A DNA stretch of 64,000 nucleotides from JALORV01 sp963791235 (GCA_963791235.1 CAWBRW010000029.1:1415499-1479498); one strand, 5' to 3'. Positions 34,730 to 43,403 are shown, numbered from the stretch's first letter. Numbers and translations are program-made. The notes: a model not told the origin generated them from the letters alone.

Positions 34730-36388
34730 ATGTCGTATCAGGTCCTGGCTCGCAAATGGCGGCCGCGCGATTTCTCGACGCTGGTCGGTCAGGACCACGT
34801 GGTGCGCGCGCTGACGCATGCCCTTAGTGCAAACCGCCTGCATCACGCCTACCTGTTCACGGGTACGCGCGGGGTGGGCAAGACCACGCTGTCACGCATC
34901 CTGGCCAAGGCGCTCAACTGCGTCGGGCCGGACGGCAGCGGCGGCATCACGGCAACTCCGTGCGGTGTCTGCGACGCCTGCACGGCGATCGATGCCGGCC
35001 GGTTCGTCGATTACATCGAGATGGACGCGGCCAGCAATCGTGGCGTCGACGAGATGGTGCAACTGCTCGAGCGTGCGATGTACGCGCCGAGTGCCGCGCG
35101 TTTCAAGGTCTACATGATCGATGAGGTCCACCAGCTGTCGACGCATGCGTTCAACGCGATGCTGAAGACGCTCGAGGAGCCGCCGGACTACGTCAAGTTC
35201 ATCCTCGCGACCACAGACCCGCAAAAGGTCCCGGTTACCGTGCTGTCGCGCTGCCTGCAGTTCAACCTGAAGCAGATGACTCCGACCGGCATTGCCGATC
35301 GCATGCGCGAGATCCTGTTGCATGAGGGCATCGCGGCGGAGGACGCAGCGTTGCGCCTGCTGGCGCATGCAGCGCGCGGCAGCATGCGCGATGGGTTGTC
35401 GCTGCTCGACCAGGCGATTGCGTACGCGGGGGGCACCGTATCGCTCGATGCCGTGCGCGGCATGCTGGGTGCCATCGACGAAGGCACGCTGATTCGCGTG
35501 CTCGACGCGGTGGTGGCGCGCGATGCCAGGTCGGCGCTTGCGCTGGCCGACGAGATGAACGGACAGAGCCTTTCGTTCGCGCAGGCGCTGCGTGATCTGG
35601 CGAGCCTGCTGCATCGGATTGCGATGGCGCAGCAGACCGAGGCGGCGCTCTCCGAGGACGTCGATGCGGGCGAGGTGCTGCGGCTCGCCCGCGCGCTCGC
35701 TCCCGACGAAGTGCAGCTTTACTACCAGATCGCCCTGCACGGGCGCAATGACCTGCACCTTGCGCCCGACGAGTACGCCGGCTTCACGATGACCTTGCTG
35801 CGCATGCTCGCCTTTGCGCCGGGCGCGGAGGCGGCCGCGCCTCCGCCACCGCGGCCCGCGGCGCAGTCAGCCGCGAGCGCGGCGCGAACGACGATCCTCC
35901 CAGCGCCGCGTAGCCCGGCAGCGCGTGCCACTGTGCCGCAGCCGCCCGCGCCGTCCGTCCCGCGCGCAGAGGCGACCGCGCCGGTCGACTTCGACGGTGA
36001 CTGGCCGGCGCTGGTGGCACGACTGAGGGTCGTCGGCCTGGTGAAGGAACTGGCGCAGCGAAGCGAACTCGTCGCTGCCCAGGGCGACCATTTCCGCCTG
36101 AGGGCGCCACTGAAGACGCTGATCGAGGCGGGAACGGTCGACAAGCTGAAGGCAGCGCTCGAAGCGGCACTCGGCCGCACCGTGCGGGTCACCGCGGAGG
36201 TGGGCAGCACCACCGGCCCGACGGCTGCCGGACTCGCCGAGAAGGCGAGCGCGGAACGTCAGCGCCAGGCCGAGGAAGCGATTTACGGTGATCCCTTCGT
36301 GCGAGAATTGATCGACAACTTCGGCGCATCGGTCGATCCTGCATCGATCAAGCCGCGCGATGCCAACGACACGGGAACGAAGAAATGA
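34730..36388 (+). CDS. dnaX: DNA polymerase III subunit gamma/tau
   Basis: Clamp-loader ATPase. The 552-residue protein has the P-loop GTRGVGKTTLSRIL, a four-cysteine zinc site beginning at ALNCVG and ending CGVCDAC, the Walker B MIDEVHQLS and the SRC sensor LSRCLQFNL. A proline/alanine-rich linker near residues 365-420 leads to the tau-type C-terminal domain. No A-rich slippery site is visible, so programmed frameshifting to make gamma as in E. coli is not evident. The start is 11 bases after the acetyltransferase stop, and the stop overlaps ybaB. Confidence 0.97.
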   Translation: MSYQVLARKWRPRDFSTLVGQDHVVRALTHALSANRLHHAYLFTGTRGVGKTTLSRILAKALNCVGPDGSGGITATPCGVCDACTAIDAGRFVDYIEMDAASNRGVDEMVQLLERAMYAPSAARFKVYMIDEVHQLSTHAFNAMLKTLEEPPDYVKFILATTDPQKVPVTVLSRCLQFNLKQMTPTGIADRMREILLHEGIAAEDAALRLLAHAARGSMRDGLSLLDQAIAYAGGTVSLDAVRGMLGAIDEGTLIRVLDAVVARDARSALALADEMNGQSLSFAQALRDLASLLHRIAMAQQTEAALSEDVDAGEVLRLARALAPDEVQLYYQIALHGRNDLHLAPDEYAGFTMTLLRMLAFAPGAEAAAPPPPRPAAQSAASAARTTILPAPRSPAARATVPQPPAPSVPRAEATAPVDFDGDWPALVARLRVVGLVKELAQRSELVAAQGDHFRLRAPLKTLIEAGTVDKLKAALEAALGRTVRVTAEVGSTTGPTAAGLAEKASAERQRQAEEAIYGDPFVRELIDNFGASVDPASIKPRDANDTGTKK

Positions 36389-36711
36389 TGAAGGGCCAGC
36401 TTGCCGGCTTGATGCAACAGGCGCAGAAGATGCAGGAAGGCGTGAAGCGCCTGCAGGAAGAACTGGCCAATACCGAGGTCGAGGGCCAGTCGGGCGCCGG
36501 CATGGTCAAGGTCGTGATGACCTGCAAGCACGACGTCCGGCGCGTCGCGATCGACCCGAGCCTGGTCGGCGATGACAAGGACATGCTTGAGGATCTCGTG
36601 GCCGCGGCCTTCAACGATGCGGTGCGTCGCGCCGAGGCGGTGTCGCAGGAGAAGATGTCCGCCATTACCGCCGGCATGCCGCTGCCGCCCGGCATGAAGC
36701 TGCCGTTCTAG
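36385..36711 (+). CDS. ybaB: YbaB/EbfC family nucleoid-associated protein
   Basis: A 108-residue DNA-binding dimer. KGQLAGLMQQAQKMQEGVKR starts the long helix, and GMVKVVMTCKHDVRRVAID is the central strand. It overlaps the dnaX stop by four bases, the usual dnaX-ybaB-recR arrangement. It is normally tightly coupled to recR, but here 142 bases with two large palindromes separate them. Confidence 0.95.
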   Translation: MMKGQLAGLMQQAQKMQEGVKRLQEELANTEVEGQSGAGMVKVVMTCKHDVRRVAIDPSLVGDDKDMLEDLVAAAFNDAVRRAEAVSQEKMSAITAGMPLPPGMKLPF

Positions 36712-36756
36712 CTCCTGCCGCGACGATGCGGCGAGTCTCCCCAGTGCAGTTGAAAA

Positions 36757-36791
36757 TGCGGCGGGCGCCCGGCCGCCCGAAGCCCGCCGCA
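36757..36791. repeat. ten-base-stem inverted repeat between ybaB and recR
   Basis: TGCGGCGGGC (36757-36766) is the exact complement of GCCCGCCGCA (36782-36791), with a 15-base loop. It is the first of two palindromes in this spacer. Confidence 0.62.
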
Positions 36792-36801
36792 CACTTTCTA
36801 G

Positions 36802-36848
36802 CGGATCGGGTGCACGTGCGGCGCGAAGCGCCGCGTACACCCGATCCG
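36802..36848. repeat. long imperfect palindrome just upstream of recR
   Basis: CGGATCGGGTG (36802-36812) pairs perfectly with CACCCGATCCG (36838-36848), and the stem continues inward with one mismatch and one bulge to GCGGCGC/GCGCCGC around a GAA loop. The stem has about 21 pairs. It ends five bases before the recR ATG, where it would block the ribosome site if it forms in mRNA. Confidence 0.68.
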
Positions 36849-36853
36849 AATCC

Positions 36854-37456
36854 ATGAAGCTAGGACCTACGCTGGATAAGCTGGTGGATGCGCTGAAGCA
36901 TCTGCCCGGCATCGGTCCGCGCTCGGCGCAGCGGATCGCGTTCCACCTGCTGCAGCATGACCGCGAGGCGGCGGTGCGGCTCGGCGAATCGCTGCTGGCG
37001 GCGGTGCAGTCGATCCGGCATTGCGCCCGCTGCAACACGCTTACCGAACTCGAGATCTGCGAGACGTGCGCCAGTGCAAAGCGCGATGCGCAGCTGCTGT
37101 GTGTCGTCGAGTCGCCGGCCGACCAGCTGATCATCGAGCAGTCGATGAGCTTTGGCGGTCTGTATTTCGTGCTGCTCGGGCGCCTGTCACCGCTGGACGG
37201 TATTGGTCCGCGCGAAATCCAGATGGAGCGACTGCTGGCGCGTGCCTGTGACGGCATCGTCCGTGAGGTCATCGTCGCGACGTCGTTCACGCCGGAGGGC
37301 GACGCGACCGCGCACTACATCGGCGAACTGCTGCGCGGCCGCGATGCTGAAATCCGGGTCACGCGGCTTGCGCGGGGCGTTCCCGCGGGCGCTGAACTCG
37401 AGTACACCGACGTCAACACGATCGCGCAGGCCATGCTCGATCGCCGGGCGGCCTGA
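36854..37456 (+). CDS. recR: recombination mediator RecR
   Basis: RecR works with RecO (and RecF) to load RecA on gapped DNA. The 200-residue protein has the helix-hairpin-helix LKHLPGIGPRSAQRIAFHLL, the zinc site CARCNTLTELEICETC and the Toprim segment VVESPADQLIIEQ. The length is normal. No strong ribosome site is visible ahead of the ATG at 36854; a large palindrome is there instead. Confidence 0.97.
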   Translation: MKLGPTLDKLVDALKHLPGIGPRSAQRIAFHLLQHDREAAVRLGESLLAAVQSIRHCARCNTLTELEICETCASAKRDAQLLCVVESPADQLIIEQSMSFGGLYFVLLGRLSPLDGIGPREIQMERLLARACDGIVREVIVATSFTPEGDATAHYIGELLRGRDAEIRVTRLARGVPAGAELEYTDVNTIAQAMLDRRAA

Positions 37457-37491
37457 GTGCGGCCGGCTCGGATGCCGATGAAGGAGCACGG

Positions 37492-37866
37492 ATGACGATA
37501 GCGTTCTGGTGCGTGCTGATCGCCGCACTGCTGCCTTACCTCGGGACCATCGTCGCGAAGTCCAGTGGCGAGCGCTACAACAACCGTGACCCGCGTGCGT
37601 GGCTTGACCGCCAGTCCGGCCTGAGCCGACGCGCGGACAACGCGCAGAAGAACGGCTTCGAGGCGTTTCCCTTCTTTGCGGCCGCGGTCATCGTTGCGCA
37701 CCTGACGCAGGCACCGCAGGAGCGCGTCGACATCCTCGCCATCATCTTCATCGCCGCCCGCCTCGGCTACCTCGTCTGCTATCTGGCGGACTGGCAGGCG
37801 GCGCGCTCACTGGTGTGGATGATCGGTTTCGTGGCCTGCCTGACAATCTTCGTGCTCGGGGCCTGA
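37492..37866 (+). CDS. MAPEG family membrane protein
   Basis: A 124-residue protein with four transmembrane helices. NNRDPRAWLDRQSGLSRRA followed by DNAQKNGFEAFPFFAAAVIV is the MAPEG signature. Bacterial members are small glutathione-linked or unknown-function membrane proteins. The ATG at 37492 follows AAGGAGCACGG. It is three bases upstream of the CoA-transferase gene, so probably co-transcribed. Confidence 0.83.
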   Translation: MTIAFWCVLIAALLPYLGTIVAKSSGERYNNRDPRAWLDRQSGLSRRADNAQKNGFEAFPFFAAAVIVAHLTQAPQERVDILAIIFIAARLGYLVCYLADWQAARSLVWMIGFVACLTIFVLGA

Positions 37867-37869
37867 TCG

Positions 37870-39072
37870 ATGGCTGGACCGCTGGCCGGACTCAAGGTGC
37901 TCGAGCTCGGCACGCTGATCGCCGGGCCGTTTGCAGCACGCATGTTCGCGGAGTTCGGCGCCGAGGTCATCAAGGTCGAGGATCCGAAGGGCGGCGATCC
38001 GATCCGCAACTGGCGCTATCTGCACGAGGGCACGTCGCTCTGGTGGTACGTGCAGGCGCGCAACAAGAAGTCGATCGCACTGAACCTCAAGGACCCGCGG
38101 GCCCAGGAGATCGCGCGCACGCTCGCCCTCGATGCCGACGTGGTGATCGAGAACTACCGGCCCGGCGTGCTCGAAAAGTGGGGCCTCGGCTACGAGCAGC
38201 TGCGTGCGCACAACCCGTCGACGATCATGGTGCGCATCTCCGGATACGGGCAGAGCGGCCCGATGCGCGACATGCCAGGATTCGGGGCCATCGGCGAATC
38301 GATGGGCGGCATCCGCTATGTGTCCGGGCATCCGGACCGTCCGCCGGTGCGCATCGGGATTTCGATCGGCGACTCGATTGCGGCCCTCCATGGCGTCATC
38401 GGTGCATTAATGGCACTGCGCCATCGCGATGCGACTGGCGGACGCGGGCGCGGCGCGGGCCAGTTCATCGACGTCGCATTGTACGAAGCGGTGTTCAACA
38501 TGATGGAAAGCACCGTGCCCGAATTCGACCGCTTCGGCGTCGTGCGCGAACGCACCGGCGGCGCACTGCCTGGCATCGTGCCCTCGAACACCTACACCTG
38601 CGCCGACGGTGCGGCGATTGTCGTGGCGGGTAACGGCGATGCCATCTTCAAGCGCCTGATGAGCGCGATGGGCCGTATCGACCTGGCCGAGGATCCCGAA
38701 CTGGCGCGCAACGAAGGCCGCGTCAAGCGAACGGGTGAAATCGACGCGGCGATCCAGTCCTGGTGCAGCGGCCGATCGATCGACGAGGCGCTGGCCGCGC
38801 TCAAGGCGGCCGATGTGCCGGCGTCGCGCATCTACAGCGTGGCCGACATGTTCAGCGACCCGCAGTTCGCTGCGCGCGACATGATCGAGCAGCAGCATCT
38901 GCCCGATGGCACGGCGCTGAAGGTGCCGTCGGTCGTGCCGAAACTTTCCGCGACGCCGGGCGGCACCGCCTGGCTCGGGCCGGCGCTCGGGGAACACACC
39001 GAGGAATTACTGAAGCAGCTCGGCCACGATCAGGCGGCCATCGACACGCTGCGGCGCGACGGCGTGATTTAA
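37870..39072 (+). CDS. CaiB/BaiF family (class III) CoA-transferase
   Basis: A 400-residue enzyme that moves CoA between carboxylic acids. LKVLELGTLIAGPFAARMFAEFGAEVIKVE is the family N-terminus; VVIENYRPGVLEKWGLGYEQL and RISGYGQSGPMRDMPGFG follow. RIGISIGDSIAALHG contains the catalytic aspartate position. Acyl substrate is not identifiable. The gene is followed by a complete ABC importer, suggesting the imported acid is the one activated; that link is inference. Confidence 0.87.
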   Translation: MAGPLAGLKVLELGTLIAGPFAARMFAEFGAEVIKVEDPKGGDPIRNWRYLHEGTSLWWYVQARNKKSIALNLKDPRAQEIARTLALDADVVIENYRPGVLEKWGLGYEQLRAHNPSTIMVRISGYGQSGPMRDMPGFGAIGESMGGIRYVSGHPDRPPVRIGISIGDSIAALHGVIGALMALRHRDATGGRGRGAGQFIDVALYEAVFNMMESTVPEFDRFGVVRERTGGALPGIVPSNTYTCADGAAIVVAGNGDAIFKRLMSAMGRIDLAEDPELARNEGRVKRTGEIDAAIQSWCSGRSIDEALAALKAADVPASRIYSVADMFSDPQFAARDMIEQQHLPDGTALKVPSVVPKLSATPGGTAWLGPALGEHTEELLKQLGHDQAAIDTLRRDGVI

Positions 39073-39127
39073 GATCAGTCGCAGAGGCGAGCCATCGCCC
39101 AGGCACTGCAAACCCAAGGAGATCCAC

Positions 39128-40165
39128 ATGCTGTTGCGTACCAACCGACGTTCCGTACTGCTGGCCGGGGCTGCCACGTTGCTGTTCCCTGCGCTGGTTT
39201 CGGCGCAGGCGCTCGAAAAGAAGAAGGTCACGATCGCCGTGGGCGGCAAGAACCTTCTGTACTACCTGCCGCTGACGGTGGCCGAGCAGAAGGGCTTCTT
39301 CAAGGACGAAGGCCTGGACGTCGAGATCGTCGATTTCGCTGGCGGCGCCAAGGCGCTCCAGGCCGTGGTGGGTGGCAGTGCGGATGTCGTGTCCGGCGCG
39401 TTCGAGCACAACATCAACATGCAGGCCAAGGGTCAGTCGATGCGGGCCTTTGTGCTGCAGGGACGTGCGCCGCAGATCGTGCTCGCCGTCAGCACCAAGA
39501 CGATGCCGAACTTCAAGTCAGTGGCCGACCTGAAGGGCAAGAAGATCGGCGTCTCCGCGCCCGGTTCATCGACGAACATCATGGCCAACTATGTGCTCGC
39601 CAAGAACGGCCTGAAGCCGAGCGACGTGTCGTACGTCGGAGTCGGCGTCTCGCAGGGTGCGGTCGCGGCGCTGCGGTCCGGGCAGATCGACGCGATCTCC
39701 AACCTCGATCCAGTCATGACGATCCTGGCGCGCGGCAACGACATCAAGATCATCTCGGACACGCGCGACGTCGCCGAGGCGGACAAAGTCTTCGGCGGCC
39801 CGATGCCGGCAGCGACGCTGTACGCGCCGGTGGCATTCATCGACAAGAACCCGAACACGGTGCAGGCGCTGACGAACGCGATCGTTCGTGCGAACAAGTG
39901 GATCCAGCAGGCCGGGCCGTCCGAGATCGTCAAAGCGGTGCCGGAGAGTTACCTGCTAGGTGATCGCGCGGTCTACATTGACGCCTTCATGAAGGCGAAG
40001 CCGGCGCTGTCGCCCGACGGCATGATTCCCGACCAGGGTCCGGCGACCGCGCTGCGTGCGCTGGCCAGCGTCGACCCGGCAATGGCGAATGCCAAGATCG
40101 ACCTCAAGGCGGTCTATACGAACGAGTTCGTCAAGAAGGCGAACGCGAAGTACCCGAAGGGCTGA
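39128..40165 (+). CDS. ABC transporter substrate-binding protein (NitT/TauT/SsuA type)
   Basis: Periplasmic solute-binding protein, 345 residues. The signal peptide MLLRTNRRSVLLAGAATLLF to LVSA carries twin arginines in a Tat-like context, though Sec export is possible. LPLTVAEQKGFFKDEGLDVEIV and GGSADVVSGAFEHNIN, then LKGKKIGVSAPGSSTNIM, are typical of NMT1/THI5-like binders for aliphatic sulfonates, nitrate, pyrimidine precursors or aromatic acids. The start ATG at 39128 has AAGGAG upstream. The specificity cannot be assigned. Confidence 0.88.
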   Translation: MLLRTNRRSVLLAGAATLLFPALVSAQALEKKKVTIAVGGKNLLYYLPLTVAEQKGFFKDEGLDVEIVDFAGGAKALQAVVGGSADVVSGAFEHNINMQAKGQSMRAFVLQGRAPQIVLAVSTKTMPNFKSVADLKGKKIGVSAPGSSTNIMANYVLAKNGLKPSDVSYVGVGVSQGAVAALRSGQIDAISNLDPVMTILARGNDIKIISDTRDVAEADKVFGGPMPAATLYAPVAFIDKNPNTVQALTNAIVRANKWIQQAGPSEIVKAVPESYLLGDRAVYIDAFMKAKPALSPDGMIPDQGPATALRALASVDPAMANAKIDLKAVYTNEFVKKANAKYPKG

Positions 40166-40176
40166 GGCTTCATGGG

Positions 40177-40213
40177 GGCCCGGCACGCGTCCCGTGAACG
40201 CGCATGCCGGGCC
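40177..40213 (+). repeat. intercistronic hairpin after the binding-protein gene
   Basis: GGCCCGGCA (40177-40185) and TGCCGGGCC (40205-40213) form a nine-base stem with no T tract after it. Such hairpins after binding-protein genes often protect the upstream message and lower expression of the ATPase and permease. Confidence 0.55.
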
Positions 40214-40238
40214 TGACCGACCAGCGCCCGGAGCCCAC

Positions 40239-41129
40239 GTGACGGCAGCACTTTCCCTGCGGGACGTCAGCTGCACCTTCGTCAGCCGCGACGATCGTTC
40301 GCAGCGGTATACCGCCGTCAGCAATGTCACTCTCGATGTTGCGCCCGGCGAATTCGTCAGCGTCGTCGGGCCAACCGGATGCGGCAAGAGCACGCTGCTC
40401 AATGTCGCAGCCGGCCTGCTGGAGCCGAGCAGCGGGGCGGTGCGCGTGTTTGGTGAGGCACTGGTGGGTATCAACCACCGTGCCGGCTACATGTTCCAGA
40501 GCGAAGCGCTGATGCCATGGCGCAGCGCCCGCGACAACGTGCTGGCAGGATTGCAGTTTCGCGGCCTGGCGGAGAAAGTTGCCGCTGCCCTGGCCGACGA
40601 CTGGCTCAAGCGCGTCGGCCTGACCGGCTTCGGTGACCGCTACCCGCACCAGCTCTCCGGCGGCATGCGCAAGCGCACGTCGCTGGCGCAGACCCTGGTA
40701 CTCGACCCGGACATCATTCTGATGGACGAGCCGTTCTCGGCGCTGGATATCCAGACGCGGCAGCTGATGGAAAACGAACTACTCGAGCTGTGGGCAGGCG
40801 GCGGCGACGCGCGCAGGGCCGCCCCAAGCAAGTCGCCGGCCCCCGCGGGGGGCGGACGCGAAGCGGCCGGGGGCGAAAGCGGACGCAAGGCGGTGCTGTT
40901 CATCACGCACGACCTGGACGAGGCGATCGCGATGAGCGATCGCGTGGTCGTGTTGTCCGCCGGACCGGCGTCGCACCCGATCGGCGAGTTCGTCATCGAC
41001 CTGGCACGGCCACGCGACGTCGCCGAGGTACGTGTCACGCCCCGCTTCATCGACCTGCACAAGGCGATCTGGGACGTGCTGCGTGAAGAGGTGCTGAAGG
41101 GCTACGCGCAGCAGAAGCAGGCGGCCTGA
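40239..41129 (+). CDS. ABC transporter ATP-binding protein with a low-complexity insert
   Basis: Importer ATPase of 296 residues, set at GTG 40239 behind GGAG. VVGPTGCGKSTLLNVAAGLL is Walker A, MFQSEALMPWRSARDN the Q-loop, HQLSGGMRKRTSLAQTL the signature, and IILMDEPFSALDIQT Walker B and D-loop. VLFITHDLDEAIAMSDRVVVL gives the H-loop. Between D-loop and H-loop an insert of about 25 Gly/Ala/Pro/Arg-rich residues is encoded by a palindromic DNA element. The fold can tolerate a loop there, so the protein is likely still active, but it is unusual. Confidence 0.92.
   Translation: MTAALSLRDVSCTFVSRDDRSQRYTAVSNVTLDVAPGEFVSVVGPTGCGKSTLLNVAAGLLEPSSGAVRVFGEALVGINHRAGYMFQSEALMPWRSARDNVLAGLQFRGLAEKVAAALADDWLKRVGLTGFGDRYPHQLSGGMRKRTSLAQTLVLDPDIILMDEPFSALDIQTRQLMENELLELWAGGGDARRAAPSKSPAPAGGGREAAGGESGRKAVLFITHDLDEAIAMSDRVVVLSAGPASHPIGEFVIDLARPRDVAEVRVTPRFIDLHKAIWDVLREEVLKGYAQQKQAA
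40798..40891 (+). repeat. palindromic GC-rich element inserted in frame in the ATPase gene
   Basis: CCGCCCC (819-825 of 40 kb, i.e. 40819-40825) pairs with GGGGCGG (40849-40855); nested inside is CCCCC-GC-GGGGG (40840-40851). A direct repeat, GCGGACGC, occurs at 40852-40859 and 40879-40886. The coded residues are low complexity and absent from usual family members. The words CCGCCCCAAGCAAGTCGCC resemble dispersed palindromic repeats I have seen in Comamonadaceae-type genomes, from memory only. Confidence 0.55.
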
Positions 41130-41131
41130 CG

Positions 41132-41959
41132 ATGTGGAACGCCATCCGGCCGACGACGAGGAACCTGCGCATCTGGCAGGTCGGCGTGCTGGTGATCCTG
41201 TTCCTGCTGTGGCACGTACTCACCAAGCCCGGGCTGATCCCGCCGCTGTTCTTCGATAGCGACAACGACGCCAAGTTCTTCTTCGGCGAGCCGGTCAAGA
41301 TACTGTCGCGTATCTGGGACTGGTTCATCGTCGATCGCGACATCTACCGGCACCTGTGGGTCACGCTCCTCGAGACCGTGCTGGCGTTTGCGATCGGCAC
41401 GGTCTCCGGCCTGATCATGGGCATGTGGCTGGCCCTGTCGCCGCTGGCGGCTGCGATCCTCGATCCGTACATCAAGGCGATGAACTCGATGCCGCGCGTG
41501 ATCCTCGCGCCGATCTTTGCGGTGTGGTTCGGGCTGGGGATTGCTTCCAAGGTGGCGCTGGGTTTCACCCTGGTGTTCTTCATCGTGTTCTTCAACGTCT
41601 ACCAGGGCGTCAAGGAGGTGAGCCCGACGGTGCTCGCCAGCGCCCGCATGCTCGGTGCCTCGCGCCGGCAGCTGCTGCGGCATGTGTACCTGCCCAGTGC
41701 GACCAGCTGGGTGTTTTCTTCGCTGCATACCTCCGTCGGACTGGCGTTCGTCGGTGCAGTGGTCGGCGAGTACCTCGGCTCGTCGCGCGGGGTGGGGTAC
41801 CTGATCCTGCAGGCCGAGGGCACCTTCGACATCAACACCGTCATGGCGGGGATCCTGGTGCTGACCGCGTTCGCCCTGGTGCTCGACGGCATCGTCGGCC
41901 GGGTCGAGCGGCACCTTATGAAGTGGCAGCCGCGCGCCGGCGAAACCGAAAAGCTGTAG
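41132..41959 (+). CDS. ABC transporter permease (NitT/TauT type)
   Basis: Inner-membrane permease of 275 residues with about six helices. The EAA loop for ATPase contact reads VSPTVLASARMLGASRRQLLRHVYLPSA. FVGAVVGEYLGSSRGVGYLI is the next hydrophobic hallmark of SsuC/TauC/NrtB permeases. It begins two bases after the ATPase stop. It completes a binding protein-ATPase-permease set. Confidence 0.92.
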   Translation: MWNAIRPTTRNLRIWQVGVLVILFLLWHVLTKPGLIPPLFFDSDNDAKFFFGEPVKILSRIWDWFIVDRDIYRHLWVTLLETVLAFAIGTVSGLIMGMWLALSPLAAAILDPYIKAMNSMPRVILAPIFAVWFGLGIASKVALGFTLVFFIVFFNVYQGVKEVSPTVLASARMLGASRRQLLRHVYLPSATSWVFSSLHTSVGLAFVGAVVGEYLGSSRGVGYLILQAEGTFDINTVMAGILVLTAFALVLDGIVGRVERHLMKWQPRAGETEKL

Positions 41960-42038
41960 TTTTTCCGCCGACTGCATTGATTCGAACCTGAGTCGGCCCG
42001 GTAGTCTGCGTAGACTTTCGTAATCGGTCCACGCGGGG

Positions 42039-43403
42039 ATGGAATCCATTTACGAATACGGCGCGCAGCAGGCGGCAGAGCCGTTCTGGCAGCGCATCAA
42101 GAAGTTCTTCCTGTTGCCGCTCGATCGGGCGGTACTGCTGCGCATCGCCGGTCTGTCCGGGGCGCTGGTGGTCTCCTTGGTCCTGCTGCTTTTCGGCGCC
42201 TTCGGCGTTGTTCTGCTTGCCGCCGTGGTATTCGCGCTGCTGGTGGCGGGGGCCCGCTACGGCTTCAAGATCATCGAGCGTTCGTCCAAGGGCTATCTCA
42301 TTCCCTCCGACTATCCGCTGACCGACGAAGACCTGGTCGGGCGGTACCTGCCGTACAAATACGTCGCGATGAATATGGTGTTCGCACTGCTTGCGGCCCT
42401 GTTCCTCAGCATTCTGGGCGGGCACGAGATCCTCGGCATACTTATCTGGGGATTCTTCTTCGTGGTCCTTATGCCGGCCGCCACGATGCGGCTGGTCATG
42501 ACCGGCAGCCTGCGCGGTGCGCTCAATCCGGAAGAACTGGTCAATGTGATCCGGCGCATCGGCAAGCCCTACGCGGCGCTGTGCGCGTTCGTCTTCTTCG
42601 CCGACCTGTCGCGCACCTGGGGCATGGTCTTCCTGGGCAGTGCGGGCGGCATCGGCGCCGGCGGTGTCTCCGGTATGGGATTCCTCGCAGCGATGCTGGT
42701 GTTCCTGCTGTCGGTCGGCTTCTGGTACTTCAGCTATGTCATCTGCGCTCTGATCGGCTACGCGATGTACCAGTACGCCGATCGGCTGCAGATTTCCGTC
42801 GTCGGCCCCGGCGAGGAACGACTGATGAGCTCGACCGGGCGGCACGCGGACGTCAAGGCGCGCACACGTGATGCGCTGATCGGACAGATGGTCACGCAGG
42901 GGGAGATCAAGGAAGCGATCGACCTGCTGAACGACGACCTGGCCAAGCGGCCAAACGACCTTTCTCTGCATGCGCGCCTGCACAAGCTCATCGTTGCCGA
43001 GAACTACATCCCTCGCATCGAGGACCATACTGAGCGATACCTCGCCTTGCTGGTGAAGTCGCAGAACTGGCGCGAGGCGCTCGACCTGGTGGAGGAGGCG
43101 CTGGCACGGCGGGCGGACTGGAACCCACGCCACGCCGAATCGATAGCGCCACTGGCGCGCGCCGCACTGCAAAAGGGTCGTCCGCAGCTGGCCGCGACCT
43201 TGATCCGCGGCTTCGACAAGAAGCATCCGAACCACCCGGATATCCCGCAGGTCTACTTCGTCGGCGCGCAGCTGATGGCCGAAACCGCCCGCAAGCCCGA
43301 CGACGCCCGCCGCATCCTGCAGTACCTGCTGCAGAAGTACGGCAACGACCCGGTTGCCGAGGAAGCGAAGCGCTACCTCGAGGTGCTGGATCGCCTAGCG
43401 TAG
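42039..43403 (+). CDS. hypothetical membrane protein with C-terminal helical (TPR-like) repeats
   Basis: A 454-residue protein I do not recognise. Residues about 30-75, 105-150 and 180-245 hold five or six transmembrane helices; the segment KGYLIPSDYPLTDEDLVGRY separates the first pair. From about residue 265 it is soluble and helical, with paired helices such as MVTQGEIKEAIDLLNDDL, WREALDLVEEALARR and PDDARRILQYLLQKYG that look like tetratricopeptide repeats. The start ATG at 42039 follows GGGG closely. The convergent gene beyond it also couples a membrane domain to a TPR-like tail. No function is assigned. Confidence 0.7.
   Translation: MESIYEYGAQQAAEPFWQRIKKFFLLPLDRAVLLRIAGLSGALVVSLVLLLFGAFGVVLLAAVVFALLVAGARYGFKIIERSSKGYLIPSDYPLTDEDLVGRYLPYKYVAMNMVFALLAALFLSILGGHEILGILIWGFFFVVLMPAATMRLVMTGSLRGALNPEELVNVIRRIGKPYAALCAFVFFADLSRTWGMVFLGSAGGIGAGGVSGMGFLAAMLVFLLSVGFWYFSYVICALIGYAMYQYADRLQISVVGPGEERLMSSTGRHADVKARTRDALIGQMVTQGEIKEAIDLLNDDLAKRPNDLSLHARLHKLIVAENYIPRIEDHTERYLALLVKSQNWREALDLVEEALARRADWNPRHAESIAPLARAALQKGRPQLAATLIRGFDKKHPNHPDIPQVYFVGAQLMAETARKPDDARRILQYLLQKYGNDPVAEEAKRYLEVLDRLA

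Noticed and set aside
34730..36388. Programmed -1 frameshift in dnaX to make gamma
   Set aside because: No A-rich slippery sequence or hairpin like that of E. coli was found.
40798..40891. ATPase gene broken into two genes by the insert
   Set aside because: The frame is continuous through the insert and all ATPase motifs are in order on both sides.
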